Positions 16,062-25,011 of a stretch of 64,000 nucleotides of DNA are shown here, one piece after another. The DNA comes from Anaeromassilibacillus sp. An172 (GTDB lineage Bacteria > Bacillota > Clostridia > Oscillospirales > Acutalibacteraceae). Where the stretch lies: NCBI RefSeq assembly GCF_002160515.1, contig NZ_NFKS01000016.1, forward strand, positions 1-64,000, given 5' to 3'. Both the position numbers and the translations under genes were made by a program. How positions within the stretch are numbered: position 1 is the first letter of the stretch; the number at the start of each line of letters is the position of its first letter. The notes under the pieces are model-generated. The model was not told where the DNA came from, did no database searches, and saw only the letters and a program-made list of their open reading frames with translations.

Positions 16062-16750
16062 AATATAAGCGAATAACTGTCCATGCTACTAAAAGTAGCA
16101 TAATTCAGTTTATTTAAGTCAAGTCGAAATTTTCGTGGTTCTTTTCTAACAGCATCAAATGAATTTCTAAGCGTCCATAGTGTATTTTCATCATAATTTC
16201 CAGGTTTGTAATACGCAATAGTCGTGTGAAGCGTAAGGGGGTAGGAGAGTGGTACAATACTCTGAAATTCCTCGTATAAATTCATTAGAATATTACAATC
16301 TTCTTGCGTTGCCGGGTCAAAGCCCATTACAATACTTGTGCCTACCATGCTAAAAACACACCGACTGTTTAGGTTTATTCCATTCCGATAATTTTTCTTG
16401 ATATATTCGATGAGTTCAACCGCACGATGCTCGTTGCCCTTTACATCGTTGGGCATCGAATAGGGGTTGCTTTTCAAATCGTGCAATGTGATGTGGAAAG
16501 TGGCGGGATTAAGTTTGTCCGAAAGAATGTTTCCGCATAGTCGATATGTTTCATTCTGAATTTGGCTCAACCATGTGATAGCATCTTTATCAAGTGAAAA
16601 AATAACAGTATCACCATAAAAAGGTTTAAATTTTCCGTCATCAGTTACTTTGTTTCTAAGATTATCATTTGTAAAAAAGCATCCGCTTTGCGGCAAACTA
16701 TCCCACATAAAAACAGTTCGTTGTTTATAAGCATCTAAGGTTTCAACCAT
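16058..16750 (-). CDS. 2H-superfamily phosphoesterase-like protein
   Basis: This 230-residue protein shows the two His-x-Thr motifs that define the 2H phosphoesterases: HITLHD in the middle and HTTIAYY near the C-terminus. Such enzymes open 2',3'-cyclic or 2'-5' phosphodiester bonds in RNA or cyclic nucleotides. The particular subfamily is not clear to me. GGGAGG precedes the ATG at 16750, and its end overlaps the phosphatase gene. Confidence 0.75.
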   Translation of the reverse strand: MVETLDAYKQRTVFMWDSLPQSGCFFTNDNLRNKVTDDGKFKPFYGDTVIFSLDKDAITWLSQIQNETYRLCGNILSDKLNPATFHITLHDLKSNPYSMPNDVKGNEHRAVELIEYIKKNYRNGINLNSRCVFSMVGTSIVMGFDPATQEDCNILMNLYEEFQSIVPLSYPLTLHTTIAYYKPGNYDENTLWTLRNSFDAVRKEPRKFRLDLNKLNYATFSSMDSYSLIL

Positions 16751-16754
16751 GGTG

Positions 16755-17186
16755 TTATTCCCTCCCGGCAGTTAAGAAATCGACAGTCATTTTGTCTCGC
16801 ATACCTCCATAGAACTTATCCAACACCATCCCAAACTCCGGCACATCCGATGCGGCAATTTCAAAAAGTGTCATACATGAACGGAGCTTCAGATCGTCGG
16901 GGTATCCTATTACCAAGCTCGGATTATTTTCATCAAGTGCGAGCAGAGCTTTGGTAATGTTGATAAGGTTCTCACGTAAATATGGTTCTGCCATATATGC
17001 TTTGGCTTCGTCAATACCAGCGATTCCATAATGCAATGCCGTGCTGCTTCGTCCGAGAACCTTTAACTGTGGGAAGATATACCACATCCAATGAGTCCTC
17101 TTTCGTCCGGCTTGGATTTCCGCAAGAGCGTGATTATAAGAAAACTTCTGTGCTTCTATAAAGCGATTCAAATCATAGTCTGGCAT
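16755..17186 (-). CDS. DUF1810 family protein
   Basis: This 143-residue protein fits DUF1810: YDLNRFIEAQ at the start, the motif THWMWYIFPQL and GRSSTALHYGI. It is a small all-alpha cytosolic family of unknown function, sometimes encoded near ADP-ribose or nucleotide-processing genes. GAGGGG precedes the ATG. It lies one base after the winged-helix gene and four bases before the 2H gene, so it belongs to the operon. Confidence 0.85.
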   Translation of the reverse strand: MPDYDLNRFIEAQKFSYNHALAEIQAGRKRTHWMWYIFPQLKVLGRSSTALHYGIAGIDEAKAYMAEPYLRENLINITKALLALDENNPSLVIGYPDDLKLRSCMTLFEIAASDVPEFGMVLDKFYGGMRDKMTVDFLTAGRE

Positions 17187-17187
17187 T

Positions 17188-17496
17188 CTATTCCCCTCTA
17201 TTCAATTTCTTCAATTCATCAATACAGCTTTGCAACTTATCTGTCGAAACCGCTAACTCATAAGGAAGATATTTCCGACGCCTTTTTCTGTCCTTGCCCT
17301 TAATCATGCAATACCTACGAGGGTTTAATATTCCTACCTCTAAAAAGAGGTCAATATATCGAGCGACCCGTGCATATCCCATTTCGCAGGATTCTTGAAT
17401 CGCCCCAATGCCAATGTTGGCATTGGCTTTTGCATATTCTAAAACCCTTATAATATCCGTATTCACATTGGACTGTAATTTTTCAAAATCGATCAT
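17188..17496 (-). CDS. small winged-helix protein resembling the FtsK gamma domain
   Basis: This 102-residue protein contains a segment GIGAIQESCEMGYARVARYIDLF that resembles the DNA-reading winged helix at the C-terminus of FtsK. The C-terminal half is basic and then helical. It is likely a DNA-binding accessory or regulator in the cargo operon. Its site is unknown. Confidence 0.6.
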   Translation of the reverse strand: MIDFEKLQSNVNTDIIRVLEYAKANANIGIGAIQESCEMGYARVARYIDLFLEVGILNPRRYCMIKGKDRKRRRKYLPYELAVSTDKLQSCIDELKKLNRGE

Positions 17497-17516
17497 TGTC
17501 TATGCCTCTGTATTTG

Positions 17517-18335
17517 CTAAAGAGCAGCGATCATATTCTTCCAATAGACCGCCTTTACCTCATCAATCGGCACAGCTTCTTCCGTGCCGTTTGTACACCA
17601 ACCAGCCAACAATCGTAGCTGTTCTGCGGTTTCCAGTTTTCCTAAATTATTGATATACGCATTAAGCATACCGTCACGATCAGTTTTGGCTGCATCAACA
17701 CCTTGTTCAGAGGCTTTATCAAACCAGTACAAAGATGCCAGATCGTTTTTCTCAACGCCTGCACCAGCGTTATACAATACGGCAAGATAATTTTGACACC
17801 AACCATCATTTTCATATTCGGCTCCTGCTCGGAACAGCTTTGCTGCCATAGCATAGTCCTTTTTGGTGTTAAAATAATATGTACCAAGCTCCAAAAGATT
17901 TTTACGAACGATGACACTGCAATTCTCGGTATTGTAAACACGCTTTGAAAATGCAGATAGACTTTCGTACACTTCCTTTGGGGTCTTGGTTCTCAAAACA
18001 ACATTCGCATAATCAAGCAAGCATTTTGTTGTCAGCTTGTCAGCGCCTTCTTCACCGTTTTTGTAGGCTCTGTTAAACCAATATGCTGCCTCAATAAACT
18101 CTTGTTCTGTACCAAGCCCCTGGGCATACAGACTACCGAGATTGTACTGTGCTTTGGAGTTGTCGGTATTTTCGGCTACCAGCTTAAAGAGATCAAAGGC
18201 AGCTCCATAATTCTTTTCCTCATAAAAGCTAAGAGCCATGTTCATATGTACCTCGAAGATTGCAGTTACTCCACTAACGGGATTACTTTGTTGGCTCTGC
18301 TTTTTTGCATCTTTGTTTCTTTTGAAAAGTCCCAT
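17517..18335 (-). CDS. Sel1-like repeat (TPR) protein
   Basis: This 272-residue protein contains Sel1-type repeats: AQYNLGSLYAQGLGTEQEFIEAAYWF near residues 65-90 and CQNYLAVLYNAGAGVEKNDLASLYWF further on. No signal peptide is visible, so it is probably cytosolic. Sel1 repeats form a helical solenoid that binds partner proteins. It probably is a scaffold in the operon. Its ligand is unknown. Confidence 0.75.
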   Translation of the reverse strand: MGLFKRNKDAKKQSQQSNPVSGVTAIFEVHMNMALSFYEEKNYGAAFDLFKLVAENTDNSKAQYNLGSLYAQGLGTEQEFIEAAYWFNRAYKNGEEGADKLTTKCLLDYANVVLRTKTPKEVYESLSAFSKRVYNTENCSVIVRKNLLELGTYYFNTKKDYAMAAKLFRAGAEYENDGWCQNYLAVLYNAGAGVEKNDLASLYWFDKASEQGVDAAKTDRDGMLNAYINNLGKLETAEQLRLLAGWCTNGTEEAVPIDEVKAVYWKNMIAAL

Positions 18336-18350
18336 ATCTTTACCCCTTTT

Positions 18351-18902
18351 CTATGTTTCGATTGCCTGGAGCGTAGCGATAATGGAGTCGACAACGCTCG
18401 TAATATGATATTTCAAAATGAATAGTGCATCTGAATCGGCAGGATATTTTTCCTTCGCTTTGCGAAGAATTGGTAGCACATATTCTCTTGTTTCTGAGAT
18501 ATACGATTTCAACTTCTCAATGGAGAAAGTACCGGCCATACTTGAAACATTGTGGCAACGGTCGATCAGCTTACACAAGGTTGCTTCACGGTCTTCAAGC
18601 AGCATATTGTAATAGCGATTTTTGGCGATTTCCTGAGTTTCGCCATCCATTATTCGCAAGGTCACCAAGTCCACAGAATGCTTGACTGCATCCGTGACAG
18701 GTAACTCATCCGGTGTTACATCACAATCTTCGCATACATCATGCAGCAGGATGGTAGCAATAGCATCATCGTCCCGTATGCCCATACCAAGAGCGTTGCA
18801 AGCCATTGTAAGAGGATGAACGAAGTATGGCTCACCGCTTTTTCGGAGTTGACCCGAATACTTCTGTTTTGCAAAGGTGAGTGCCTGCAAAGTCTGTGTC
18901 AT
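18351..18902 (-). CDS. HD-domain phosphohydrolase, RelA/SpoT hydrolase-like
   Basis: This 183-residue protein resembles the isolated hydrolase domain of RelA/SpoT proteins: [10 protein letters not shown], the HD motif in LLHDVCED, and [12 protein letters not shown]. It may cleave ppGpp or a related nucleotide, but no synthetase domain is present. I chose the internal ATG at 18902 because the family normally begins there. That ATG overlaps the stop of a 17-codon leader ORF with a good ribosome binding site. The longer start at 18941 lacks one. Confidence 0.75.
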   Translation of the reverse strand: MTQTLQALTFAKQKYSGQLRKSGEPYFVHPLTMACNALGMGIRDDDAIATILLHDVCEDCDVTPDELPVTDAVKHSVDLVTLRIMDGETQEIAKNRYYNMLLEDREATLCKLIDRCHNVSSMAGTFSIEKLKSYISETREYVLPILRKAKEKYPADSDALFILKYHITSVVDSIIATLQAIET

Positions 18903-18952
18903 GTGAAGTCCACTTGCGTAGCCACGAATGTAGGTGTACATTTTGTCTGCAT
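18899..18952 (-). CDS. 17-codon leader peptide coupled to the HD hydrolase
   Basis: ATGCAGACAAAATG at 18952 follows AAAGG with good spacing and runs 17 codons to a TGA that overlaps the ATG of the HD gene at 18902 (ATGA). It is a likely coupling device rather than a functional peptide. Confidence 0.4.
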   Translation of the reverse strand: MQTKCTPTFVATQVDFT

Positions 18953-18997
18953 GAAATTTTCCTTTTTTCTATAAGCACCCTCCTAAACGAATTGCCT

Positions 18998-19774
18998 TTA
19001 GTTTTCTATATATTCCATCAAGAAACGATATTGATAGTTTAATTTAGCAAAACGCTGGATACGGTGAAGAAATACGGTGTCGGAAATACCGCCGACAACA
19101 CCGACAATCGGGATTCCTTGCACAAACTTCAAAAACAGCATTTCATCCGCAAGAGCAGATGCTGACAACTTGATTTGCTCTTTGATGGTTTCCTCTGTCG
19201 GAATCACTACCGCTTGTGTATAAGAATCGAGCTGTTCAACACAGCTTTGTAAATCCTCACCGTAAGACATCGCTCCTTGAATAATAAGAAGCTGATAAAG
19301 CTGTTCCTCCGGCTTCGAATAATCGTAGCCGTAGTTTGTAGATGTCTCATAAAGACTACGAAGAATAACTGCTGTCAATAAAGGAATGTCTGGAATGCCA
19401 CATCCGACAAGTCCAAGCCCGATACCTTCAACACCGGAGATTAACAGATTGACAGCATTTGATGTATTAGATTGCTTGGAAAATGCACGAATTGATTTTT
19501 TGTTCTGCCTCAGTTCATACGCAAAGCGGTTAATCTGATGTTGTTCTTTGGCATTCTGCTTATTAAAGGTTATATCAATTAGCGGAGTTCCGTTTTTATA
19601 AATCAACTCAAAAGCTTTTACGAATGCCGTATTCAAGGTTGAACAAAGCTTATCGGGAACCTTTGCGACAAGCTCAGAAGCAAACGCTTTTTTTGTCGCA
19701 TATTGTTTACTATATGCGTTTCGCTTTCTTTTTAGCAGATTCAACTCCTTCGTTAAAGCTTTCTGTTCTGTCAT
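18998..19774 (-). CDS. EcsC family protein
   Basis: This 258-residue protein has an EcsC-type core: GVEGIGLGLVGCGIPDIPLLTAVILRSLYE in the middle and a Gly-rich hydrophobic VGVVGGISD near the end. EcsC proteins are predicted membrane-associated proteins of unclear function, often linked to ABC transporters or stress operons. A basic N-terminus precedes the hydrophobic core. AGGAGG precedes the ATG at 19774. Confidence 0.8.
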   Translation of the reverse strand: MTEQKALTKELNLLKRKRNAYSKQYATKKAFASELVAKVPDKLCSTLNTAFVKAFELIYKNGTPLIDITFNKQNAKEQHQINRFAYELRQNKKSIRAFSKQSNTSNAVNLLISGVEGIGLGLVGCGIPDIPLLTAVILRSLYETSTNYGYDYSKPEEQLYQLLIIQGAMSYGEDLQSCVEQLDSYTQAVVIPTEETIKEQIKLSASALADEMLFLKFVQGIPIVGVVGGISDTVFLHRIQRFAKLNYQYRFLMEYIEN

Positions 19775-19848
19775 ATCTGTCCTCCTCGTATTTTACACTT
19801 CGGCACTACCAATGCTTGACATTCAATGAAGACAGTTGCATCAGAAAA

Positions 19849-20247
19849 CTACTCATCTTCACTTGGTTCCGGTAAAGCCTCTGGAATATCTTTTACCACA
19901 TCATGATGCATGAGAAATGAAGCTGCTCCTACAGGATCACGACGATACCATTGGATAAATAACGCAGCAGTAATCGGTGTGAAGCGTTCTGTTTGAAGCA
20001 AATCGGTGATGCTTACACATTCACATTGAATTAAGCTTGTCATGTCTTTGGAATGCAAAAAACGCAGAACATATTCTTTCAAATCGCTATCCAATGCTAA
20101 TACATCCTGTACTGTTGCTTCAAGAGCATGTTCTTCGTAAGCCACTGGCGATTCATTTTCCAAATATCTTCTAACCATTTTTTCATCGTTGCTCATTTTT
20201 GTCTTATCGTTTTGCTTGCGCAAAATCTTAAATACAAAGTGACGCAT
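19849..20247 (-). CDS. hypothetical protein of the Hsp70-like operon
   Basis: This 132-residue protein begins MRHFVFKILRKQ at 20247 after AAGGAGG. Longer frames to 20310 have no such site. It is acidic at the C-terminus (PEALPEPSEDE) and mostly helical. No family is recognised. The stop of the upstream metalloprotease-like gene lies one base past its start, so the two are probably translated together. Confidence 0.65.
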   Translation of the reverse strand: MRHFVFKILRKQNDKTKMSNDEKMVRRYLENESPVAYEEHALEATVQDVLALDSDLKEYVLRFLHSKDMTSLIQCECVSITDLLQTERFTPITAALFIQWYRRDPVGAASFLMHHDVVKDIPEALPEPSEDE

Positions 20248-20248
20248 G

Positions 20249-20938
20249 TTAATCCTCCTTATAGAAACGCTTAATAATTGCCGATTCAAATACATATGCA
20301 GACATCTCAACAGGCTGGTACAAGTATCTTTCTGGGTTTTGCTCCGGCGAAATATAATTGGCGAAATTGATTTTCCATATTTTTGCGTCCGCCTTACTTA
20401 TGCCATATCTGCTTGGATGGACGATAGCTCTGTGTTGAAAAGCATGGTAAGTTTCGTGACAGATCGTACCTAACAGTTCTTTTGCTTCTATCAAAGACAT
20501 CGGTTGTTTTTGAATATGCAATGCGTTTATCGCTATAGTATCAGCAGAGAAAGAATATAGTCCAGCGCAACCATTCATCATTTCGGAGGATACGAGGCAT
20601 GGTTCAATTCCCAAAGCAATAGCTATTTCCGTATGTAACTCGGTTAAAGCGAGTTCCCGATCCTGTGGAAACATTGCAAGCAATGCCCCCGCAGGATCTT
20701 CGCCCAAACAACTCTTGATTGCATCTACAGTTTGTCTGCGATGAATTTCAGCACTTTCGTTTGGATTTGCAGAGTCAGGTTCGAAAAAGAAAATAATATC
20801 TTCAAGGGTTTCACCCGCAAGCTTTACGACCTTTTGCCGAATAGTTTTCCAGGCTTGAGAAATTTTCTCGGATAAAGTAGATAGCTTATTGCGTAGCTTG
20901 GTTCCAAATGATTTCCGTTTCGAGTCACTTTGTGTCAT
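20249..20938 (-). CDS. HExxH zinc-metalloprotease-like protein
   Basis: This 229-residue protein has a basic N-terminal helix and then a possible protease core with HETYH at residues 161-165 in GTICHETYHAFQHRA. A likely third ligand is Glu in QPVEMSAYVFE near 213. The sequence between the two resembles small minigluzincin-type folds. No signal peptide is seen, so it probably acts inside the cell, perhaps on proteins presented by the neighbouring AAA+ ATPase. AGGAGG precedes the ATG, and the start overlaps the AAA+ gene by 14 bases. Confidence 0.7.
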   Translation of the reverse strand: MTQSDSKRKSFGTKLRNKLSTLSEKISQAWKTIRQKVVKLAGETLEDIIFFFEPDSANPNESAEIHRRQTVDAIKSCLGEDPAGALLAMFPQDRELALTELHTEIAIALGIEPCLVSSEMMNGCAGLYSFSADTIAINALHIQKQPMSLIEAKELLGTICHETYHAFQHRAIVHPSRYGISKADAKIWKINFANYISPEQNPERYLYQPVEMSAYVFESAIIKRFYKED

Positions 20939-22889
20939 AATGTATGCCTCCTGCTCGTTGCACTTGTCTGAAAATCTCTCGCATTAGAGTGAATTGAAGT
21001 GCTTTATCGTAATTTCTTTCTGTGGCGAACTTTTCCGCAAGTGTCTTCGTTTGATTTTCGTAATCCTTCGGGGAATTAGTTGACAAGCCCTCAATCCCTG
21101 TAAACATTCCTGTTTGCCGATTAAAATTATTGTTAGGGAGAATCAGTTTATCGCCTGCATCACGAAAATCCAATACATTCATTTCAATCCAGTAGCGGGC
21201 AACACCTTCAAGATTACTGTCAAAGTACGACCTTGTTGAAATCAGTTCGTTCTTCAATGCCGTTTTAACATCATCCGAGGAGTATAGTTTAGCTCGTGCA
21301 TTATCAGCTTCTGCCGCCGATATATCTGAATCTTTTAATTCGGCAAACAGAGTACAGAAAGCTGCGTTGATGATTGTTTCTATATCTGCACCATTCATAA
21401 AACGGCGATGATGTGCTGCAACAGATAGAAGTTCTTCAGCAATACCATCAATGTCAACACTTCCCACCATAACACTCATTTTTTTCTTCAAATGAATGCG
21501 CAATATTGCTTTGCAATCACTTGCAGTAGGTATTCCGGTAAAAAAGGTTTCATCAAATCTACCTTTTCTCTTTAGCTCAGGTGGTAATCTCTCTGTTTTG
21601 TTTGCTGTTGCAATTACGAGAATTGGTTTTTCTCGTTCTTTTTGCATCCAATCGAGAAAAGATGAGAAAATATGCATCATTGCATCGCTGGAGCCACCCT
21701 CAGTTACGCCACCAAATACTTTTTCTATTTCATCAATTAGCAGCACACAAGGGGCTACACCTTCAACCGCACGCAATGCCATTTCGCAATTTGCTTCAGC
21801 TTCTCCCAACCACTTGCCTAACATCGAACTTAGGTCAAGCTGCAAGAGAGGTACAGATGATTCAGAACTGCTTAACAAACGAGAAGTATACTTTGCTAAA
21901 TGGGTTTTTCCACATCCTGGAAGACCAGCGAGCAAAACGCCTTTGGGGGCAACCGCTTTTTGAAGAAGGGCAGCATGAGGATATAAGAAAGTTTTACTTT
22001 TTGTTCGTATCCACCGCTGTAATGATTCTAAACCGCCAACTTCTCCTGCAGAATCGGTATCAATCCATTTTAAGCCTCGAACTCCAGCAATGCGTTGCTT
22101 TTTTGCTTTTTTTGCAGCATCGAAAAGACTCTTTGCATGATGTTCTAATGGATTTTCGCTCTGTGCATATGCCAAATGAATTATACTTACAATTTCGTCT
22201 TTGTGCATACCTCTCAGAGCTTCCGCCAATTCATTGGCAATAGATGGTTCAAGACCGCTTGCCATGCCGGCGCATTCTCGACAAGTCTGCCGAATTATCT
22301 GCAGCAACTCTTCTTTGTCGGGATAGTCAATATCCAAAACATATGTATACTCTCTCAACTCAGAGCATAAAATGCCGTCCATGCATCCTATAACAATTAA
22401 AGCATTGCTCAATCCTAATTTTTTTTGGACGCCGATCTCCCGAAGTAAATATAGATATTGTAACTGTATAGCTGTTCTATCCGATCTTTCGGGATTACCA
22501 ATGATATCATAGAGATATGGTATATACAAAAGACGGTGCTCCATGCGTGAAATGGGATCTACGCATTTAAGCAGATAGTTCATGAGTGCAGGTTCAGCAC
22601 CATAGTCCAATGCTCCATCATCGCCAGATGATGGAGCGTGTTCCGTCCACACAAAAGGTTTTGAAATTGTCTTAACAGTTCCCATTCCGGTAACTTCTTT
22701 TATGTTGGTTGGATGATTGCTCTGCGTGGAAGTTTTTGTTGTAAACTTAGGTTCGTAAGTTTTGGCATGAACATAACCCTCAACAGAGCGACGGATATCA
22801 GCTTCGTTATCACAACGAAGAGTTATAATAGCCCACCCCGCAGCATCCAACTCAGTCATGTTATGTATTGTTTTTTCAATAACGCCCAT
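20925..22889 (-). CDS. AAA+ ATPase, Ycf46-like
   Basis: This 654-residue protein has two AAA-like halves. The first (about 90-260) seems degenerate and lacks a P-loop, as in Ycf46. The second has Walker A GLPGCGKTH (about 322-330), Walker B VLLIDEIEK (about 382-390), sensor 1 ATANKTE and the arginine finger region RKGRFDE. A long helical tail follows. It should use ATP to remodel or unfold a protein partner. The adjacent HExxH protein could be its protease. The substrate is unknown. Confidence 0.85.
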   Translation of the reverse strand: MGVIEKTIHNMTELDAAGWAIITLRCDNEADIRRSVEGYVHAKTYEPKFTTKTSTQSNHPTNIKEVTGMGTVKTISKPFVWTEHAPSSGDDGALDYGAEPALMNYLLKCVDPISRMEHRLLYIPYLYDIIGNPERSDRTAIQLQYLYLLREIGVQKKLGLSNALIVIGCMDGILCSELREYTYVLDIDYPDKEELLQIIRQTCRECAGMASGLEPSIANELAEALRGMHKDEIVSIIHLAYAQSENPLEHHAKSLFDAAKKAKKQRIAGVRGLKWIDTDSAGEVGGLESLQRWIRTKSKTFLYPHAALLQKAVAPKGVLLAGLPGCGKTHLAKYTSRLLSSSESSVPLLQLDLSSMLGKWLGEAEANCEMALRAVEGVAPCVLLIDEIEKVFGGVTEGGSSDAMMHIFSSFLDWMQKEREKPILVIATANKTERLPPELKRKGRFDETFFTGIPTASDCKAILRIHLKKKMSVMVGSVDIDGIAEELLSVAAHHRRFMNGADIETIINAAFCTLFAELKDSDISAAEADNARAKLYSSDDVKTALKNELISTRSYFDSNLEGVARYWIEMNVLDFRDAGDKLILPNNNFNRQTGMFTGIEGLSTNSPKDYENQTKTLAEKFATERNYDKALQFTLMREIFRQVQRAGGIHYDTK

Positions 22890-22893
22890 TTTT

Positions 22894-23655
22894 TTACCTC
22901 AAATCTACGCCTGGCAGTCGCCCTTCGTTTCCACACAGAATCATTCCCTGGAGTTGCAGGATAACATCTTGAAAGAACAGGTCATGCAATTCCATATCCA
23001 ATTTCTGTCCTCGATTTTGACTTCCAAATCGAATTACAGGTTTCCCGCAACCAACGATACGCAAATTCCAATATCTGTTAGGATTGCTTAATTGAAAATG
23101 ACTTCCGGTATTGCACAAATAAATGGTATACTGTTTAGTGTTATTCTTCTCAGAAAAACGGCACCTATCTGCAAGCATATTAAAACCAGTCATATCTGTG
23201 ATTACAAACTCTCGATCTACATCATTGAGCAGTTCCTGCATTTGCTTTGATTCTTTATACCAGTGCTGCCTTTTAATTAAGTCAAAGATTTCGTAATCCA
23301 AGTCTTCAGTTTCATCCAATACACTATCCAATATTTTTTCCATATCAGAGAGTTCAATCATACAAAGCTCAGCAAGAATTGGAAGGACATCTTGGGTGCC
23401 TTTAAGCGGAGTGTCCAGAAGCTCGTGAATGCGAGAAGGCTGAATTCCGCTTGTTTTGTTCTTTGCTTTCAACAATTGCGATGATGGTTGAGCTTCAGCT
23501 TGCCGAGCGATCCAGCCGGCAAGAGCTCCTGCTTTATATTTTTTTAATAATTCAGAACAAGCGGATGCCCGATCTGTTTTGTCGCAGTTTTTCAAATAAC
23601 TGCGCAATAGCGGAATACTGTCTATACGAGTGCCATTAAGCCATAAATAAGTCAT
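22894..23655 (-). CDS. hypothetical protein of the Hsp70-like operon
   Basis: This 253-residue protein is not recognised. The N-terminal half is helical (LLRSYLKNCDKTDR, LLKKYKAGALAGWIARQ). The C-terminal half is rich in beta-strand, with several aromatic residues and Cys (YTIYLCNTGSHF, YWNLRIVGCGKPVIRFG), and ends in DLFFQDVILQLQGMIL. It has no membrane segment. It is closely spaced between the membrane protein and the AAA+ gene (4 bases to the latter), so it is likely a dedicated subunit. Confidence 0.65.
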   Translation of the reverse strand: MTYLWLNGTRIDSIPLLRSYLKNCDKTDRASACSELLKKYKAGALAGWIARQAEAQPSSQLLKAKNKTSGIQPSRIHELLDTPLKGTQDVLPILAELCMIELSDMEKILDSVLDETEDLDYEIFDLIKRQHWYKESKQMQELLNDVDREFVITDMTGFNMLADRCRFSEKNNTKQYTIYLCNTGSHFQLSNPNRYWNLRIVGCGKPVIRFGSQNRGQKLDMELHDLFFQDVILQLQGMILCGNEGRLPGVDLR

Positions 23656-23682
23656 ATCGGACTCCTTTCGAGAAGCTAAATG

Positions 23683-24504
23683 TTACGATATTTCGCCTCT
23701 TGCCAGAAGCCTACGGCGAGAGTACACTACAGCTCTATTGACTTTGGTATATCCAGTACCAGTTCGAGCATCTTCGTAGTAGTCGCTATCAGGGAGAATC
23801 AGCACCCCATGTTCATCAGTTAAGAGTTCATCATAAACAGTAATACCCATTGTACTCAGCTTGGAAATGATTTCTCCTTTCAGAGCGTACAAGGTGTTAT
23901 TATTTTCATTACGATTAGCATAATTGACAAATTTTTGAATCCATTCGCCAAAAGCCTTATCTTTAGTCACATCAAACCCGATATTTGCATCTTCATCACA
24001 CGAAGATAAATAGTCAACCAGACTCTGCAACATCTTTTGAGAATCTTCAAGAACCGCCTGAATGCTCGCATCATCAATTTCCAAATGTACGGTTTCTTTT
24101 CTTACAGAAGTTGGCGTATTCTTGTGCATATACATTTTGTAAGAAACACCAGTTGATATGGCAGCAACAGCCAGTGTAGATGTACCTACAATCCATGACG
24201 GTAAGGAAAAATGAGAACCGATTGTAGCGCAGAGTGCAGGGGGAATCGTTGCAATTAAAGATGCACAGATAGCCGATCCCTTCGAATTATGAGTTTGAGT
24301 TTGACATTCTTCGGAATTTGTAATATCGGGAATAGCTTTCACCCCGTTTAACACATTCTCTACGGTCTTTTCGGGCATTTTTCTGATGATACGCCACGCA
24401 TTTCGGCTTGTGGGCGAGAGTGTTCTCGCAAAATCACTTTTCTCTCCGGTTCGCTCTTCCCACTTTTCGTTATGAAGTTTAATACCATTCTTAATATCCA
24501 TCAT
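23683..24504 (-). CDS. membrane protein with possible GrpE-like C-terminus
   Basis: This 273-residue protein has a soluble N-terminus, two close hydrophobic segments at about residues 76-128 (AICASLIATIPPALCATIG and IVGTSTLAVAAISTGVSY) and a C-terminal part beginning with a long helix (EDSQKMLQSLVDYLS). The end, with KLSTMGITVYDEL and a YYEDARTGTGY-to-ARGE stretch, looks distantly like the beta-domain of GrpE nucleotide exchange factors. That would suit a partner of the nearby Hsp70-like ATPase, but this is a weak inference. The start overlaps the HTH gene (ATGA). Confidence 0.6.
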   Translation of the reverse strand: MMDIKNGIKLHNEKWEERTGEKSDFARTLSPTSRNAWRIIRKMPEKTVENVLNGVKAIPDITNSEECQTQTHNSKGSAICASLIATIPPALCATIGSHFSLPSWIVGTSTLAVAAISTGVSYKMYMHKNTPTSVRKETVHLEIDDASIQAVLEDSQKMLQSLVDYLSSCDEDANIGFDVTKDKAFGEWIQKFVNYANRNENNNTLYALKGEIISKLSTMGITVYDELLTDEHGVLILPDSDYYEDARTGTGYTKVNRAVVYSRRRLLARGEIS

Positions 24505-24890
24505 TTTTTCTCTCCTTTAATAAGCGCAAGTGTTCGGTCTATTTCGTTGAGCTTTTTGAGCAAGTCATTTCTCTGTTGTTCGAGCATTTGTTCGACATAG
24601 CCATCTCCAGAACTGCTTGCCGCCTGCCCCGAAAACGCATTATATTCGGCGGAAGTAGGTTCGGAAGAAGGATTCAGAGCTTCATCAAGCTCTTTAGTGA
24701 CATATTTAGGATTCGCTTCCATAAAGGCTCTAACAGCAGCTTCATCAAAGATTAAGGCAGCTCCACGCTGCGAAGCAGATTGTCTTGCTTCCAGCTTAAT
24801 CCCATTAACTCCTCGGTTTCGCCATCTCCGAATGGTTTCACGATCGACTTTGCATAAAGTCGCCAGTTTTTCCACAGAAAAGAAAATCAT
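24501..24890 (-). CDS. MerR-like HTH coiled-coil protein
   Basis: This 129-residue protein has an N-terminal MerR-type helix-turn-helix (VEKLATLCKVDRETIRRWRNRG), a flexible Ser/Ala-rich linker and a C-terminal coiled coil (MLEQQRNDLLKKLNEIDRTL). The shape is like small DNA-binding adaptor proteins. It may control the operon or tie the complex to DNA. AAGGAGG precedes the ATG at 24890. A hairpin with the shared intercistronic block lies just upstream. Confidence 0.7.
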   Translation of the reverse strand: MIFFSVEKLATLCKVDRETIRRWRNRGVNGIKLEARQSASQRGAALIFDEAAVRAFMEANPKYVTKELDEALNPSSEPTSAEYNAFSGQAASSSGDGYVEQMLEQQRNDLLKKLNEIDRTLALIKGEKK

Positions 24891-24912
24891 AGTTACCTCC
24901 TTGTATTGGTGG

Positions 24913-24998
24913 AAGGGACTGAACAAAAACATCACGCAACTGCGGGATATTGAGGTTCAGTCCCTCGCATATAAATAATTACGCCTGGAGAGGATGGC
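24913..24998 (-). repeat. intercistronic hairpin with shared block, copy B
   Basis: After the Hsp70-like gene the minus strand reads GTACTGCCAT, then GCGTAATTATTTATATGCGAGG, then a stem GGGACTGAAC (24955-24964) pairing with GTTCAGTCCC (24915-24924). The block before the stem also occurs after the preceding gene (copy A near 27.1 kb), but the stem sequence is different. It probably tunes mRNA stability or relative expression. Confidence 0.65.
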
Positions 24999-25011
24999 AG
25001 TACGCTTATCC

